A DNA stretch of 64,000 nucleotides, taken from contig MARA01000001.1 in NCBI GenBank assembly GCA_001792895.1, positions 2,604,001 through 2,668,000 of the forward strand, written 5' to 3'. The notes under the pieces are model-generated. The model did not search any database. It saw only the letters and a list, made by a program, of their open reading frames with translations, and was not told where the DNA came from. This document shows, one piece after another, positions 35,297 through 46,038 of this stretch. Each line of letters opens with the position of its first letter. The stretch's first letter is position 1. The position numbers and the translations under genes were made by a program. The DNA is from Lentinus brumalis. Lineage: Eukaryota; Basidiomycota; Agaricomycetes; Polyporales; Polyporaceae.

Positions 35297-38200
35297 ATGC
35301 CCGAGGTCACTCCTAAAGGCTTGCCTGAGACTCGTGGGTCCTCCGAACGTCCGCGCATACCTGTGACGCTCCTGATCTCCACTGTCCTCGTCATGCCAGC
35401 CCCCGCAGTCGACCTCGAGTTTATTCAAGTCGAGCCTTCCTTCCCACCGGTCCAGTCCGATGCGGCGCGCAAGCGCAAGAACAAGAAGTCGAAGAAAAAG
35501 AAGAAGGGCGGGAAACCCGGCAAGAAGAGCCATTTCGTTGGGGTGCGCGAAGAATTCCTGCACCGGTTTCTCATCCCCTTCGTCGCACTCAAGGGAGCTG
35601 CTCGAGCCTCTCAAAACACATTCTGGCAACAACTATTCGCTCTCTTCTGGCTCACATTCCCCTACTGGTACGCCCTCGACGAGGACCCGGCTCTGAACCC
35701 TCGTCCCGCCCCCGAGGAGACCCCGGAGGAGCTAGCCGAGAAGGGCAAGATTATAGCTGATACGCAGAAGGTGCGCCATACGACTGCTCACGTCAGAAGT
35801 GTTGTGCTCATTCGTATCCTACAGCGCATCAAGGCCCACCTACGCTACCGTCGTGCGCTCCACATTCGCCAGACGAAGAACCCGTGGGACGGGTTTTTCC
35901 CGGACGTCAACGCTCAATTGAACCCATCTCCTGCACCCCGACAGCTCGCACTATGGCAACTCTACATGTCGAAGAAGACCGACGATATCGACGCAGAGTA
36001 CGAGGCCCGCTGGCCCTCCGCCGGTCTCGATAAAGACCACAAGTTCGCGTTTCGCTGCAAGATAGCCAGAGAGCTCTTGGAGCGCGAGCCGGCGGAGTAC
36101 AAGGCTGAATTGAAGGCAGAAGTCGATCAGATGCACGAGGACGACTTGCAAGTCGAGCAGGACATGCGCGACGCCATGGATGTGCCGGTAGAACTTGACA
36201 TTCAAGTCCAGTACGCTCTTCTGATGCTTCTATGTCTGTGCTATGCTAACACGTCTATTAGGGCTAGAGAAACCATCGCCGGCATCGTGCAACCTCTTCT
36301 GGAGGCTGTGAGGAAGCGCACTGGATTCTATATCACGATGCTTTGCGGCATCCCCTTGGTAGAAGGCTCGCGTGAATTTCAGCTGAAAGTGTAAGTGTTG
36401 CTTCCTCGATCGTCATTCTCCTTTGTTCTTTGTTCCTCGTTCCTCGCTCGTTGATCGCTCTTTGTGCTCGGTGCCAGTCTCCTATCCTTCCCGCTGTCTG
36501 ATACTTACTGTCCATCTCAGTATCACCGCTGGCAAGTCGTCCGGACCCCTACCTTTGCCATGGCATCTAGCCGAGCAGGCGGAGTTCAAAACCGATGTCA
36601 TGGGCTCGTTCACGCGGTTCTTGACATTGACCAAAGGTACGTTTCTCACTCGAAGTTTCTAAGCTTATATGTATCCCTCATGCGACTCCAGAGTACGAGG
36701 AGCGGCTTCAGAAGCTCGGAATCACGCCCAACTCCAACCCCGCCGCTGCGAGCTCTAACGCCACCACGTCCTTGCCCTTGTCCCCTTCCACAACACCCAC
36801 GACAGCCCCATCCCCAACCGAGCAGCCCGCCGGAGGTACCAGCAAGAAGAAGCCAGCACGCTCGAGGAAGGGCCCTGCGGCGACTGTTGCTGCTACGTCC
36901 AAGGCCACCGCGTCGAAGGGCAAGTCCAAGGCTAGGCGCACACGCAAGGACAACACGTCTGGTTCTGAGTACTCAGGGTCCGAATCCGAGTCGGAATCGG
37001 ACTCTGATTCCTCGTCTGAATCGTCCGACTCAGACAGCGACTCCGAGTCTGAGGACGATAGTACCCCTCGGGAGAACCTCATCACCTACGACGATCTCCC
37101 CGAGGATGCTGTCGTCCCTTCTCTAGAGTCCCTCAAACTCAGCGAGCACATCGTCGCCTTCCACAACACGCTGAATCCGGAGGAGCAGCGCATCCGGCGG
37201 TACTGGTGGGGAACGTACGACACGTTCGGCCGTACTCACATGGTGCCCACGCTGGTCGCGAAGGAAGCAGAGCAGAGGGCTAAGCGTGGAGCCACCGGTG
37301 CCGCTCTGCCCTCAACATCGTCGTCACTCCAGCAACCCCGCGTATCCCCTCGGACTTCTCCAGCAGCGTCGCCACTCTCCTCTGCGCAACCCCAGCCTCA
37401 GTCTACAGCCCGATCTGGAACGGCACATGTCCTCGAGGGTTCTGCGTCGCCCGGCAGCCCTGCGCCCTCATCGATGTCCAATGTCACGATGCTGCGCGGT
37501 TCGGGTACCGCACCATTTCCTGAGGCGCCAAACAACATGCTGCCCGACAACACTGCGAACACCACGCTGCCCGACGATGCTGCGACCCGGAGCCCGTCCG
37601 ACGGCGCTGCCAACACGACGCCGTCCGATGCAGCGAGCGCGACGCCGCCTCACTCTGTGGACAAGTCCGCGCGTGGGCCTGTTCGCGTTCCTGCTGGCAG
37701 TCAGGACAACACGTTCGCCGGTCCTCGCCCTGAGGACATCATCATCGTGAACGAGGACGGGTGGCCAGCGTGGCTTCGAGATGGATTCAACTATCTTGAG
37801 GCTCAGCAGCTCGGTCGGATTTTCATGCAAGCTGTCGAGTGGTGGACTGTACTGGAACGTTCGTACAACTGGGAGAAGAATGTGAGTTACTCTTCTGTTA
37901 TCGTGTGCTATCGTCGCAATCGCGCTAACACAGTGTTCACTATCCAGAAGAAGGGCTTCAGCGTTGATCATCGCCCTCCCCAGCTCGAGCATTGGATGCG
38001 CGTCCTGCGACGAAACTACTCAAAGGCTCCTGAGATCAAGAACGACGTCGAGTACGCGAGCTCGTGGTGGAAGTGGTGGGGTGGACTTCAGCCCGAGTGG
38101 CGTGAGCGCGACTCTGAAGGTCGTCCGATCGTCGGAGGCACGGGAGATTGGGAGGGCCTTTGCAAGCCCGGACAGAACGGCTTCATGATGGTCTTGTTGT

Positions 38201-38440
38201 CCCTCAGCTGGTGGAAGGCCGTCGCGTCGGAGGCCACACTGTCTCTCTGGGAGGACGCCGTCAAGGATGTCGCATGGGTGATTATGGAGATGGCGAAGGG
38301 TTCTATGACGCAGGCGAAGGGTTCAAAGTGCGTGCACCCCCTCTCTCATTATCCGCTTTGTCTAACTACCTTCCAGGAAACACGCTCGGTCACAGGAAGA
38401 AGATTCCGATGGCAGATCGAAGCGTGCACGCCGTTCGTGA
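35297..38440 (+). CDS. Large unrecognised element-borne protein with acidic/basic spacer
   Basis: Exons 35297-35770, 35825-36210, 36262-36390, 36521-36636, 36692-37881, 37948-38327 and 38377-38440 join in frame to 912 aa. A Lys-rich block (KRKNKKSKKKKKGGK) is followed by a helical domain with FLHRFLIPFVALKG, FWQQLFALFWLTFPYWY and RIKAHLRYRRALHIRQTKNPW. A central disordered region has Ser/Glu/Asp runs (SESESESDSDSSSESSDSDS) flanked by basic KPARSRKGP stretches. The C-terminal domain is Trp-rich (WPAWLRDGFNYLEAQQLG, WWKWWGGLQPEWRE, WEGLCKPGQNGFMMVLLSLS). It ends in a basic nuclear-localisation-like RSKRARRS. This N-domain/linker/Trp-rich layout is familiar from multicopy hypothetical proteins of Agaricomycetes, which fits transposon cargo, but I know no function. 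The intron at 35771-35824 is in frame and could be retained. Confidence 0.75.
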
Positions 38441-39447
38441 CTACAAAATTGAAGTCCCTAGCGAAGCATGCCCTCTCAAGGCTCAGGTACGCATCCCTAC
38501 GCATACATCGGCCATTGTTCGAGTCTTTCAATATCCGCATCATCCCACCTTGCATCCCGATCACGCCTCAAGCATCCTTCCCCTCCTCATTGTCCCTGCT
38601 CGTTCAATGTTCTCCCCTGGTCGTTCATCTTCGTCCCCTGCTTGCTTCGCATTTGAAGGTCCCTGCTTAGTTGTCCACATCACTCTTCGTACATCTGAAT
38701 CAACACCCCTCATTCCTTCGTCTTCACTACGCATCCCTTCTGCTCCTTCTGCTCCTTCGTCTACGCCGCTACTCGTACATCTGAATCTTCTCCCCCTCCC
38801 CTTCATTTTCGCTGCTCGTTCCTCCTGCTTGGTTGTCTTTCCCGCTACTCGTCATATGAGTGTTCGACCTTCGCCCCTTTTATTGATACATTTGCAATCA
38901 ACATTGCGTGGGCCAGCATGAACAGTCTTCTCGTTGAGACTGTTTCTGTGTTCCCGTTCGTCATCCATGTCCTCGATTTGTTTCGCCTTGATTGTAGTAA
39001 GTAGGATGCTTGTCATCAGTGCACTTGGCTTGAGAGAATGAGTGATGAGACTTGGCAGACCAACAGTGTGACTTTCCGATCTTGAGGGCCTCATTTGTTG
39101 TACTTAAAGACCACTTCTGGCGGTAAGTGTTGTTATCTTATGTAATCAAAGCACTGTAAGTAAAAGGACCACGTATCAAGTGAGTCGTCTAGCATCAAGG
39201 ATAGTGCTCTCTCTCTATATATCTCTCACATTCGAGGCTCTGATTGATACCCTATAATTTGCACAACCAGTCTCTAGTTTCAAGTACAGAGTAAATAGCC
39301 AGGTAGTGCCTTGTAAGCTTCAAAAAAGTCACCTATGTGCTGGCTATTATGATCAGTGCCGCAGCTTGGACAACAAAAATGTTGAGAGCACAAGGACAGC
39401 AATACCCGAGGTACACTTGATGTCTATCTATGCCTCAATTGCGTGGC
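38441..39447. other. Subterminal low-complexity region of the element
   Basis: No gene. 38570-38880 is an imperfect pyrimidine-rich tandem (CATCCCTTCTGCTCCTTC, TCGTACATCTGAATC). 39120-39300 is relatively AT-rich with GTAAGTG-like repeats and a CTCTCTCTATATATCTC tract. Confidence 0.5.
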
Positions 39448-39780
39448 TACAGCCACCTGCAAAGAGACGGCAGTGTGAGCATCCCGATTTGGGAGGTACA
39501 CTGCCCAATCAAGCACAGGCGCCGGATGGATGGTATACCGGCCGCATTTGGCAGCTGAGGCGCCCGCGCGCGCATTTCCTGCACGCTGGCGCTCAAAAAT
39601 GCTGCAGGTTACCGCATTTGGGAGCGTGCCGAGGTGCCGGTGCCCCCGCTTATGCCCTGTATTCCTATCTACTCAAACAGGCTATTCGTTATGATATATC
39701 ACGTCCCCTGCCTATTCGTATTACAATGAGGGCTGGGTAAACTACCTATTCGTATTATATCATGACTGCTACACCTAGTG
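39448..39780 (-). repeat. Right terminal inverted repeat
   Basis: Reverse complement of 26717-27048. The outermost 30 bp align without gaps to the left end at 23 of 30 positions, followed by a much better conserved inner region. Confidence 0.9.
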
Positions 39781-39787
39781 TTCTGCG
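39781..39787. repeat. Right target-site duplication TTCTGCG
   Basis: Copy of 26710-26716, directly abutting the right inverted repeat. Confidence 0.8.
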
Positions 39788-39885
39788 CCCTTCGAAGACT
39801 GTCGCACTCGTGTCGCATTGCGGTACCTAATCCGACACATGTGTTCCGTAGGCAGACAGATGTCTGTCGACTCGGCACTGGAGAG
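39788..39885. repeat. Resumed satellite unit
   Basis: CCCTTCGAAGACTGTCGC, GCGGTACCTAATCCGACAC and GGCAGACAGATGTCTGTCG correspond in order to the second half of a unit in the 25.9-26.7 kb array. This shows where the interrupted unit continues. Confidence 0.75.
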
Positions 39886-40019
39886 TGTCATACGAGTGCC
39901 GTACGACGCCATCAGCACGCACGACTAGAAGATGGCGCCCTCCGCCGTCCCCGTCTTCGCGGTCGCTGCATCACGAAACACGGCATATCGTCCGCAAATT
40001 ACCCCCGTTCGCGACCAAA

Positions 40020-40950
40020 TTGACTCTCCCCGGCCGCACTGCACACTAGCAGTCCGCACAACCTTCCACGCGCTGCCACGGCGAGGTCCAAAAATCGGTC
40101 AACAGACCCGATTTCATTGCACCTCCCGCCCGCCGCTCACTTCGACCCGTTCTCCCGGACGGGCACCGCACCCGGCCGCCGCGCAGCAAGCTGCACCTCA
40201 TCACCCCGGTCCCAGAACATGCGTACGCCCCCGTCCAGGCGCGTTCGAGAATCTGCATTCCTCGCCCATGCCCGGACACCATCCCGTCCATATCTCGGCC
40301 GCCCCTGCACGGATCGGGTTCAAACCACGACACGAGCGACGCACTGAACGCTCCGCACCGACGGCGCCGTGCCTGAGTCGCTCCGCGGAGGTCTCAAAAT
40401 CGCTATGAAGACGCGATTTCATTGCATTTGCGCCTGCCGGCCACTTCCTCCTGCGCTATCGCCCGTGCCCCGCGTCCGGCCGGCGCGCAGCGACTTGCAG
40501 CTCACTAGACCGAACCTCAAGAGTCCACTGCAGCCGGTCACGCGTCCTGAAGACGTGTTTGAAAATCTGCAATCGACCGCCTCCTGCCTGTCTGCCCGGC
40601 TGCACACGAACACTCGACCGGCCATATCTCGGCCATCCCGCCGACGATCCACTTCAAACCAAGTGCGATCGGACGTACTGAACAGTACGCATCGACAGCA
40701 CCATACGGCGTGCCGCCTCGGGCAGGTCGCGAAATCGCTCTCGAGCAGCGACCGGCGGCATCTCACCGACCACCTTCGACCTCCTCTCCTGCGCCCGCCC
40801 TGCCCTCTCCCGGGCCGCGGGCACTCTCAGTACGTCACGACGATCCTCAAGACCCTCCTCGACACCCATTTGCGTCGCTCGGACGCGTTCTGAATACTCG
40901 TTCGGGCAGCAGTCAAGCCCGAGATGGCAGCCTCGCGGACTCGCGGACCG
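40020..40950. repeat. Diverged tandem repeat, about 306-335 bp period
   Basis: Landmark AAAATCG/GAAATCG preceded by a CGC(G)GAGGTC-like phrase occurs near 40090, 40396 and 40731. Each is followed by similar GATTTCATTGC, CCGCCCGC, CGAGAATCTGCA and GGCCATATCTCGGCC segments in the same order. About three old copies are present and no gene is supported. Confidence 0.6.
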
Positions 40951-42004
40951 AGCTCGGGTGCCGACGAAGCGGCCACATGCAGAAGTTCAAAGCTGCCGTC
41001 AGGGAAGAGTGACACAGGCTCTCAGGCAGCCCGGATTGCTCTGACTTGCCGGGATAAACAGGCGGCGCGGGGCCGCCGCCTCGAAGAAGACATCACGCCG
41101 AGCTCAGAGTCCGCCTCCAGACTTCAGAGCCGCGGCACACCAATGGAACGCTGAGAGACGCGTCGAAGTGCATGTGTGACGAGCTGCGCGCAGCGTGGTG
41201 AGTCTCGAATGCACGGCCATGTCTGTTCTGACACTGACACTCCCCGAGTCACAGGCACATCCTGTACCTCCAAGCCGGGCCGACCGTACTCAAGCGCGCC
41301 GCATAGCTGCCCCGACGACTCGACGTCGTGTGGCCCTCTGGTGAACTCGAGAGCCCCGACCACCGGGAACATGTCCCGGTGCAGGGGAACCTCGGGCCGA
41401 CGCTCAGCTCGCTGCACTCGCACGCGGAGATCCAGGCGAGCAGACGCGTGGTCATGAAGGGAACGCAGATGGAATGCGGGCGAGAACTCGGACGCGCATC
41501 GCGAGCGCGAGCGCGAGTATGACGGACTCTCGGGTGAAACACCTGAGGACGTCGTGCTCGCGCGTCGCGGCCGGGAGGCGTCGGGCCTGCGGTGTGCAGT
41601 GTGCAGTGTGTGCCCGCACATAGTATACCACACCTGTGTAGCGTAGTGTCCCTGAAACGCAGCATGTGTCCCGGAACAATCGAGCGTGCTGGAACCCGAG
41701 TGCGGTCAGTACTAAGGAGAACGGCGGCGTCGTATGGTGGTGGTCTCTTGGCCGCTAGGAATGTGTTCGACGCCGGAAAGCGCAGACGATGTCCTAGCGG
41801 CCTGTGCGGGACTTGCGCCCAAAGCAAGACATAGTCAGACTTCATATTAGATCCAGACAGAAAGCGATAGCACTTACATAGATAGATGCGAACCAATTAA
41901 TTGCTTGCTTGCTTGCCATCTACACAGAACGTTCTTGTCAGTGACTTCACCCTCGGGAGATAGACTCGCACTCACTTGAGAGGTCCGGCAGTGCCGCTGC
42001 GAAC
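40951..42004. other. GC-rich gene-free stretch
   Basis: Open frames occur on both strands but none shows splice structure or protein-like composition. I see no gene here. Confidence 0.45.
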
Positions 42005-42900
42005 TACGTAAGTTTCTGACTGCTTCAGCAGCGAGTCAGATATGCGATACTTACCTGGTTCAGCATATTCAGGCACATCTTCCGCCCCCGTCGACGACTG
42101 ACGCACTCCTGCTGCGAGGTTCGTAAGTCCAGTAAATCTATTGTGACAATCCTGTAAGTGCCAGCCTCAAGTGGCATGTTTATGCTACACTTGAGTACAT
42201 GACGAGCGTATGCATAACGCACTCAGGCTGCCGCTTCCGATGACCTTCCGCACATCGACTGTGACATCGTAAGTTATCTCGGGCACGTACAGGTGTATCC
42301 TCTGCACCTTTTGATAAGTAGAGGATATGTTCAGCAGTGCGGCACCTGTGCGGCCCCCTCTAGTAGCAGTCGTGACGGACCCGGGACCACTGCGGCTTCA
42401 TGACACTCATGACAGTCAGACAGAAGCCTTCATTAGAGACACTGGTAGCGCAATTGATGGACAGCTACAGAAGTGCGACACTCAAGATGCGCCTCTGCGG
42501 AACTTATTGGACTGGTCGGTACCTGTCAGTACCACAAGTATCGCGCGGCTGCAGCAGTGCGACACTTGAGACTAGGCGTGCGGAAGTTATCAGGCATGTC
42601 GGTGGCGGATGTTACGCATTGCTACAGCAGCACGACACCAAGGATGTGCCTGTGCGAAAGCTGTTAGACAGGTTGGTACCGCAAGTGTCGCACAGCTGCA
42701 GCAGTACGGCACTCGAGGCCAGGTGTGCGGAAGTTATCAGACACGCTCGCGCTACAAGTGACGGACCACTTCAGCATTGCGACAGTAAATATATGCCTTT
42801 GCGAACTTGTCAGACAGGTCGGTACCGCAAGTGTCGCATGGATGCAGCGGTGCGGCGATGGAGATGGCATGTGCGTAAGATGTGAGAGGTTCTAGCGACC
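42005..42900. repeat. Satellite continuation and 75-bp sub-repeats
   Basis: 42009-42110 matches the 25.9-26.7 kb satellite (GTAAGTTTCTGACTGCTTCAG, ATATGCGATACTTACCTGG, GCACATCTTCCGC). From 42330 to 42860 a CAGCAGTGCGACACT-type motif recurs about every 72-79 bp, with GTGCGGAAGTTATCAG and GGTACCGCAAGTGTCGCA alternating. This suggests a higher-order repeat of about 150 bp. Confidence 0.7.
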
Positions 42901-43226
42901 TATCTCTCGCACTGTGGCAGGGGCCGTTTCTGATGCATACTGCGACAAATTTTGCACTAGTTACACATTACATGTGGGGGAATAAAGCCCGGAGGAGGGC
43001 GAAGATCTACTACCGCACTTCAGAAGTGCGACATGAGTGCTGAAGTTCAGTATGCAATGACGACCGTCCACCAGGCACGGTGGCGCCTCAGGTGCCGGTG
43101 ATCCGATCACCTGCTGGCTTGGCGTCCGCCGGACACGGCGGCCAACTCTCCAGAGCCCGGGCATTCAGATCGGTTTCAGCGACCCCCGACAGACTGTGGA
43201 AATTGAATCAAGCACATAGTCTGACC
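42901..43226. other. Upstream flank of aldolase gene
   Basis: No gene. A CCGCCGGACACGGCGG inverted motif at about 43127-43142 also occurs near 25725. Confidence 0.4.
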
Positions 43227-44410
43227 ATGGGTCCTGAAGACAATCGTACACTAGCAATCCTGCGAAAAGCGGAGGACGAAGGCTATGGCGTCCTAGCACA
43301 GACGTGGTGAGTATATATGCGTATCATATCTCCATCATCCCTGTAGCTGACATTGGGTTCTTTAGCTACGACGCGAACTGCGTAATTGGACTGGTTCGTG
43401 CGGCCGAACGATGTCGCAGCCCTGCTATCATACAGTTCTTCCCGGTCACTCTTGCCTTTGGCAAAGGTCCTTGGCTCCAGTTCTGCCTCAACGCGTAATG
43501 CCGAGAGTCAATTCCTGCGAACAGTGTCTGACACTCTCAATGCAGCGCTCACCAGGCCACCGTCCCTATTGCTGTCAACCTCGATCATGCAACAGATCCA
43601 GAGCACCTCGAGCTCGCGCTGTCACTCGCGGAACAGGGGATTGCGTTCGACAGCATCATGGTAGATGCGAGTCACGCTGAGGTACAGTCATGCACGTGGT
43701 TGTGCTCCATGTATACTTACCTGCGGTTAGACAGACGAAGAGAACATCGCGTTGGCACGGCCCTATGTCGAGCGTGCGGAGAAGTGCGGGGTGGCAGTGG
43801 AAGTCGAGCTCGGACGGCTCGAGGGTGGAGAGGCCGGGCTGAGGATGATATCCGATGCGAAGCTCACCAACCCCGAGAAGGCTCTCACATTCATCGAAGG
43901 GTAATATCAGCTCGCTCTGCGGCTGGACTCCAGTTGCTCACGTATCTCGTAGAACTGGAGCCAAGGTCCTAGCACCGAGTATCGGGAATCTCCATGGGTC
44001 GTACATCAACCCTCCCAACTTTAGGCAAGACATGTCAGTCTCGTGACGACTCCAGCGTGGATTATGCTGACAATTGTTGCACGTGCAGCTTGAAAGACCT
44101 GCAGAAGACGTTCAAAGGCTCAGTTCCGTTGTGTCTCCACGGTACCGATGAGCTACCGGACGAGCTCTTCAAAGAGTGCATCAAGAATGGCATCTCCAAG
44201 GCAAGCCGTCCCACTTGCAGACGTGGCCGGGCGACTCTCATCATGATACAGATCAATATCAACAGCTGGGGCCGCGATGTGTATGCCAAACGCTTGTCAG
44301 AAGCACTGGCTAGCAAGCCGTTCCCTGATGCAGTCGAGGACGCGACGCAGGCATTCGAAGCTGTCTGTGAACGGTTCTTCCACTTGTTTGGGTCAGCTGG
44401 GAAGGCCTAA
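43227..44410 (+). CDS. Class II ketose-bisphosphate aldolase
   Basis: Exons 43227-43306, 43366-43494, 43546-43681, 43731-43900, 43953-44033, 44089-44200 and 44252-44410 give 288 aa, the usual length for the fructose/tagatose-bisphosphate aldolase family. Family features appear in order: a Cys-Tyr-Asp-Ala-Asn loop, PAIIQFFP, NLDHATDPEH (zinc His), IMVDASHAE, EVELGRLEGGE, APSIGNLHGSY (zinc His), LHGTDELPDE (third zinc His) and a KININSWGRD phosphate-loop region. The reaction is reversible zinc-dependent cleavage of a ketose phosphate into two triose-type products. GatY/KbaY-like sub-specificity is more likely than glycolytic Fba, inferred from size and from the adjacent sugar-acid-type dehydrogenase. 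The last intron begins GCAAGC rather than GT, a GC-AG intron. Confidence 0.88.
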
Positions 44411-44783
44411 AGCTTCGCTGAGGAAAGTAGCAGTATCGAGGTGAGCGAGCCTGGCGTACTAGGTCGTTTGGGCTCTTCGTTACTCACTCGCGGACGCAAC
44501 CACAGATTCCGCTTGTACCAATACGACAACTATATGATACCGTTTTCTTGAGCCGTTGGTCTTGCAACCAATCGCGATCTTGACCGCGGTCAGGTTCGGC
44601 CCGTAGCAGAGCTCACGTGTCAGAGGGAGCCCCGTCGGCATCCCTAGGTTGTGTTTGCTTCCTCACGAGGTACTTACTCGCTGACGCAATCAAGGGGTAT
44701 GGCCGTATGGGTGTAGCCGTGTTCTTGATAGCTCCCTCGATACTGTACCTAATCCTCCACTCATCCGCATACCTGACCGCAGT
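44411..44783. other. Spacer between aldolase and epimerase genes
   Basis: Probable promoter of the epimerase gene. No extra gene seen. Confidence 0.45.
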
Positions 44784-46038
44784 ATGTCAGGTAACAACAC
44801 CATCCTGATAACTGGAGCCGGGGGCTTCCTAGGTTCTCTCGTGAGTGACTGCGATCGCATGATCCTACGAACTATTGCTTACAATGGCACTCTTTGCATG
44901 CAGCTGGCTCGAGCTCTACACACAGATCCGCAGACGCCAGATATTCGGCTGATCCTGGTCGACATCGTCGAACCGAAGGCTCCGGCAGGCTCGAGAGCTG
45001 TGACCATCAAGGCAGACTTGACTGATCCCCGCAAGTGGATGCCCTCTTCCAGACCGAATATGGTATTCCGGACACTGCGTATTGCCTCCATGGCATTATG
45101 TCCCGAGGATCCGAGGATAACTTCGACTTCGGAGTGAAGGTCAGTCCCGTTGTTACCCTTCCTACTTAACCTCAAGCTGCTTGTGTTCGCCAGGTGAATG
45201 TCGACTCTGTTCGGACGGTTTTAGATGCAGCACGGAAATATGGAGAGCAGGTCGGCCAGCCCATGAAGTTCATCTTCACCTCCTCGTTGGCCGTGTACGG
45301 CGGACCGTTGGTACGTCTTCAGCGACCCGCTGCCCAAAGAATCATCGGCTGAACATATATGCCATTCGATAGCCAGACATCATCAAGCCAGACACGATCG
45401 CAACCCCTCAAGGCGCGTATGGCATGGGTAAGCTCGTCGACGAGATCTTCATCAACGAGTATACCCGCCGTGGCTTCGTCGACGGCCGCATCCTCCGCCT
45501 GCCCACGATCGCCGTGCGCGCCGGCGCACCCACTGCCGCGGCCTCTTCCTTCATATCTGGTTCGCCAAGTTCCCTGCGCTTATCGCATTCTCGCGAGTGC
45601 TGACTGCGAACACTGACAGGAATCATCCGTGAACCCCTCCAGGGACTGCCCAGCACCTGCCCAATCGGCACATCCGCCGACTCCCCAGAACTTGATCTCG
45701 CGCTGTGGGTAGCAAGCCCCGAGACGACCGTCGCGAACTTCCTACATGCGCGGCGCATCCCGGCGGACAAGTTCTTTCCGCACACGCGCGTGGTCTGCCT
45801 CCCTGGATTCACGACGACCGTGCGCGAGGAGGTCGCCGCGCTCGAGGCTGTCGCAGGCCCGGAGGCTGTCGCACTGATTAGCTTCGAGGACGATGAGACT
45901 AACAAGCGTGTGGTGTCCTCTTGGCCGGCGAAGTTCGATAATGCGTATGCCCTGGGGCTGGGTTTCCAGGTTGACGAGGGCGGGATGGTGCCGATTGTCA
46001 GGCGGTTCCAGGCGCAGCTGCGAGCGGAGGAGATGTGA
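44784..46038 (+). CDS. NAD-dependent epimerase, D-erythronate dehydrogenase-like, with one-base frameshift
   Basis: Exons 44784-44840, 44904-45139, 45194-45310, 45373-45559 and 45620-46038 correspond to an extended short-chain dehydrogenase of about 338 aa. Motifs: ITGAGGFLGSLL (nucleotide-binding GxxGxxG), ADLTD, AYCLHGIMSRGSE.NFDFG, VNVDSVRTVLDAARK, FTSSLAVYGG and the catalytic YGMGK. A long C-terminal substrate domain contains LRLPTIAVRAG and LPGFTTTVREEVAAL. The closest known type is DenD, which oxidises erythronate-type sugar acids. Exon 2 is 236 bp where the flanking phases require 237. The frame visibly switches around the CCCC run at 45027-45030, between the conserved ADLTD and ALFQTEYG segments. 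This is either a sequencing error or a real inactivating indel. Same strand as the aldolase, 373 bp apart. Confidence 0.8.

Larger units (their letters stand above)
26717..39780. mobile_element. 13.06-kb composite KDZ transposon carrying a TET/JBP dioxygenase
   Basis: Bounded by about 332-bp terminal inverted repeats (CAGCAGGTGT at the left end, CACTAGGTGT read inward from the right end) and flanked by a 7-bp duplication. It contains four complete genes: KDZ transposase (minus), TET/JBP-like dioxygenase (plus), a small basic-N-terminus protein (plus) and a 912-aa unrecognised protein (plus). The flanking satellite, when joined across the duplication, reproduces the sequence of uninterrupted satellite units, giving an internal empty-site control. 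An association of basidiomycete TET/JBP genes with KDZ transposons is established. Carriage within this exact pair of repeats is read directly from the sequence. Confidence 0.9.

Noticed and set aside
39306..39740. 145-codon plus-strand frame ending in the right inverted repeat, with a near-identical frame at 27155-26757
   Set aside because: Similarity arises because both lie in the terminal inverted repeats; frames start in unrelated sequence and have no splice or codon support.
40951..41896. Long minus-strand frame (215 codons) and plus-strand overlaps
   Set aside because: Arg/Ser/Pro-rich composition from GC-rich DNA, no splice pattern, no conserved phrases.
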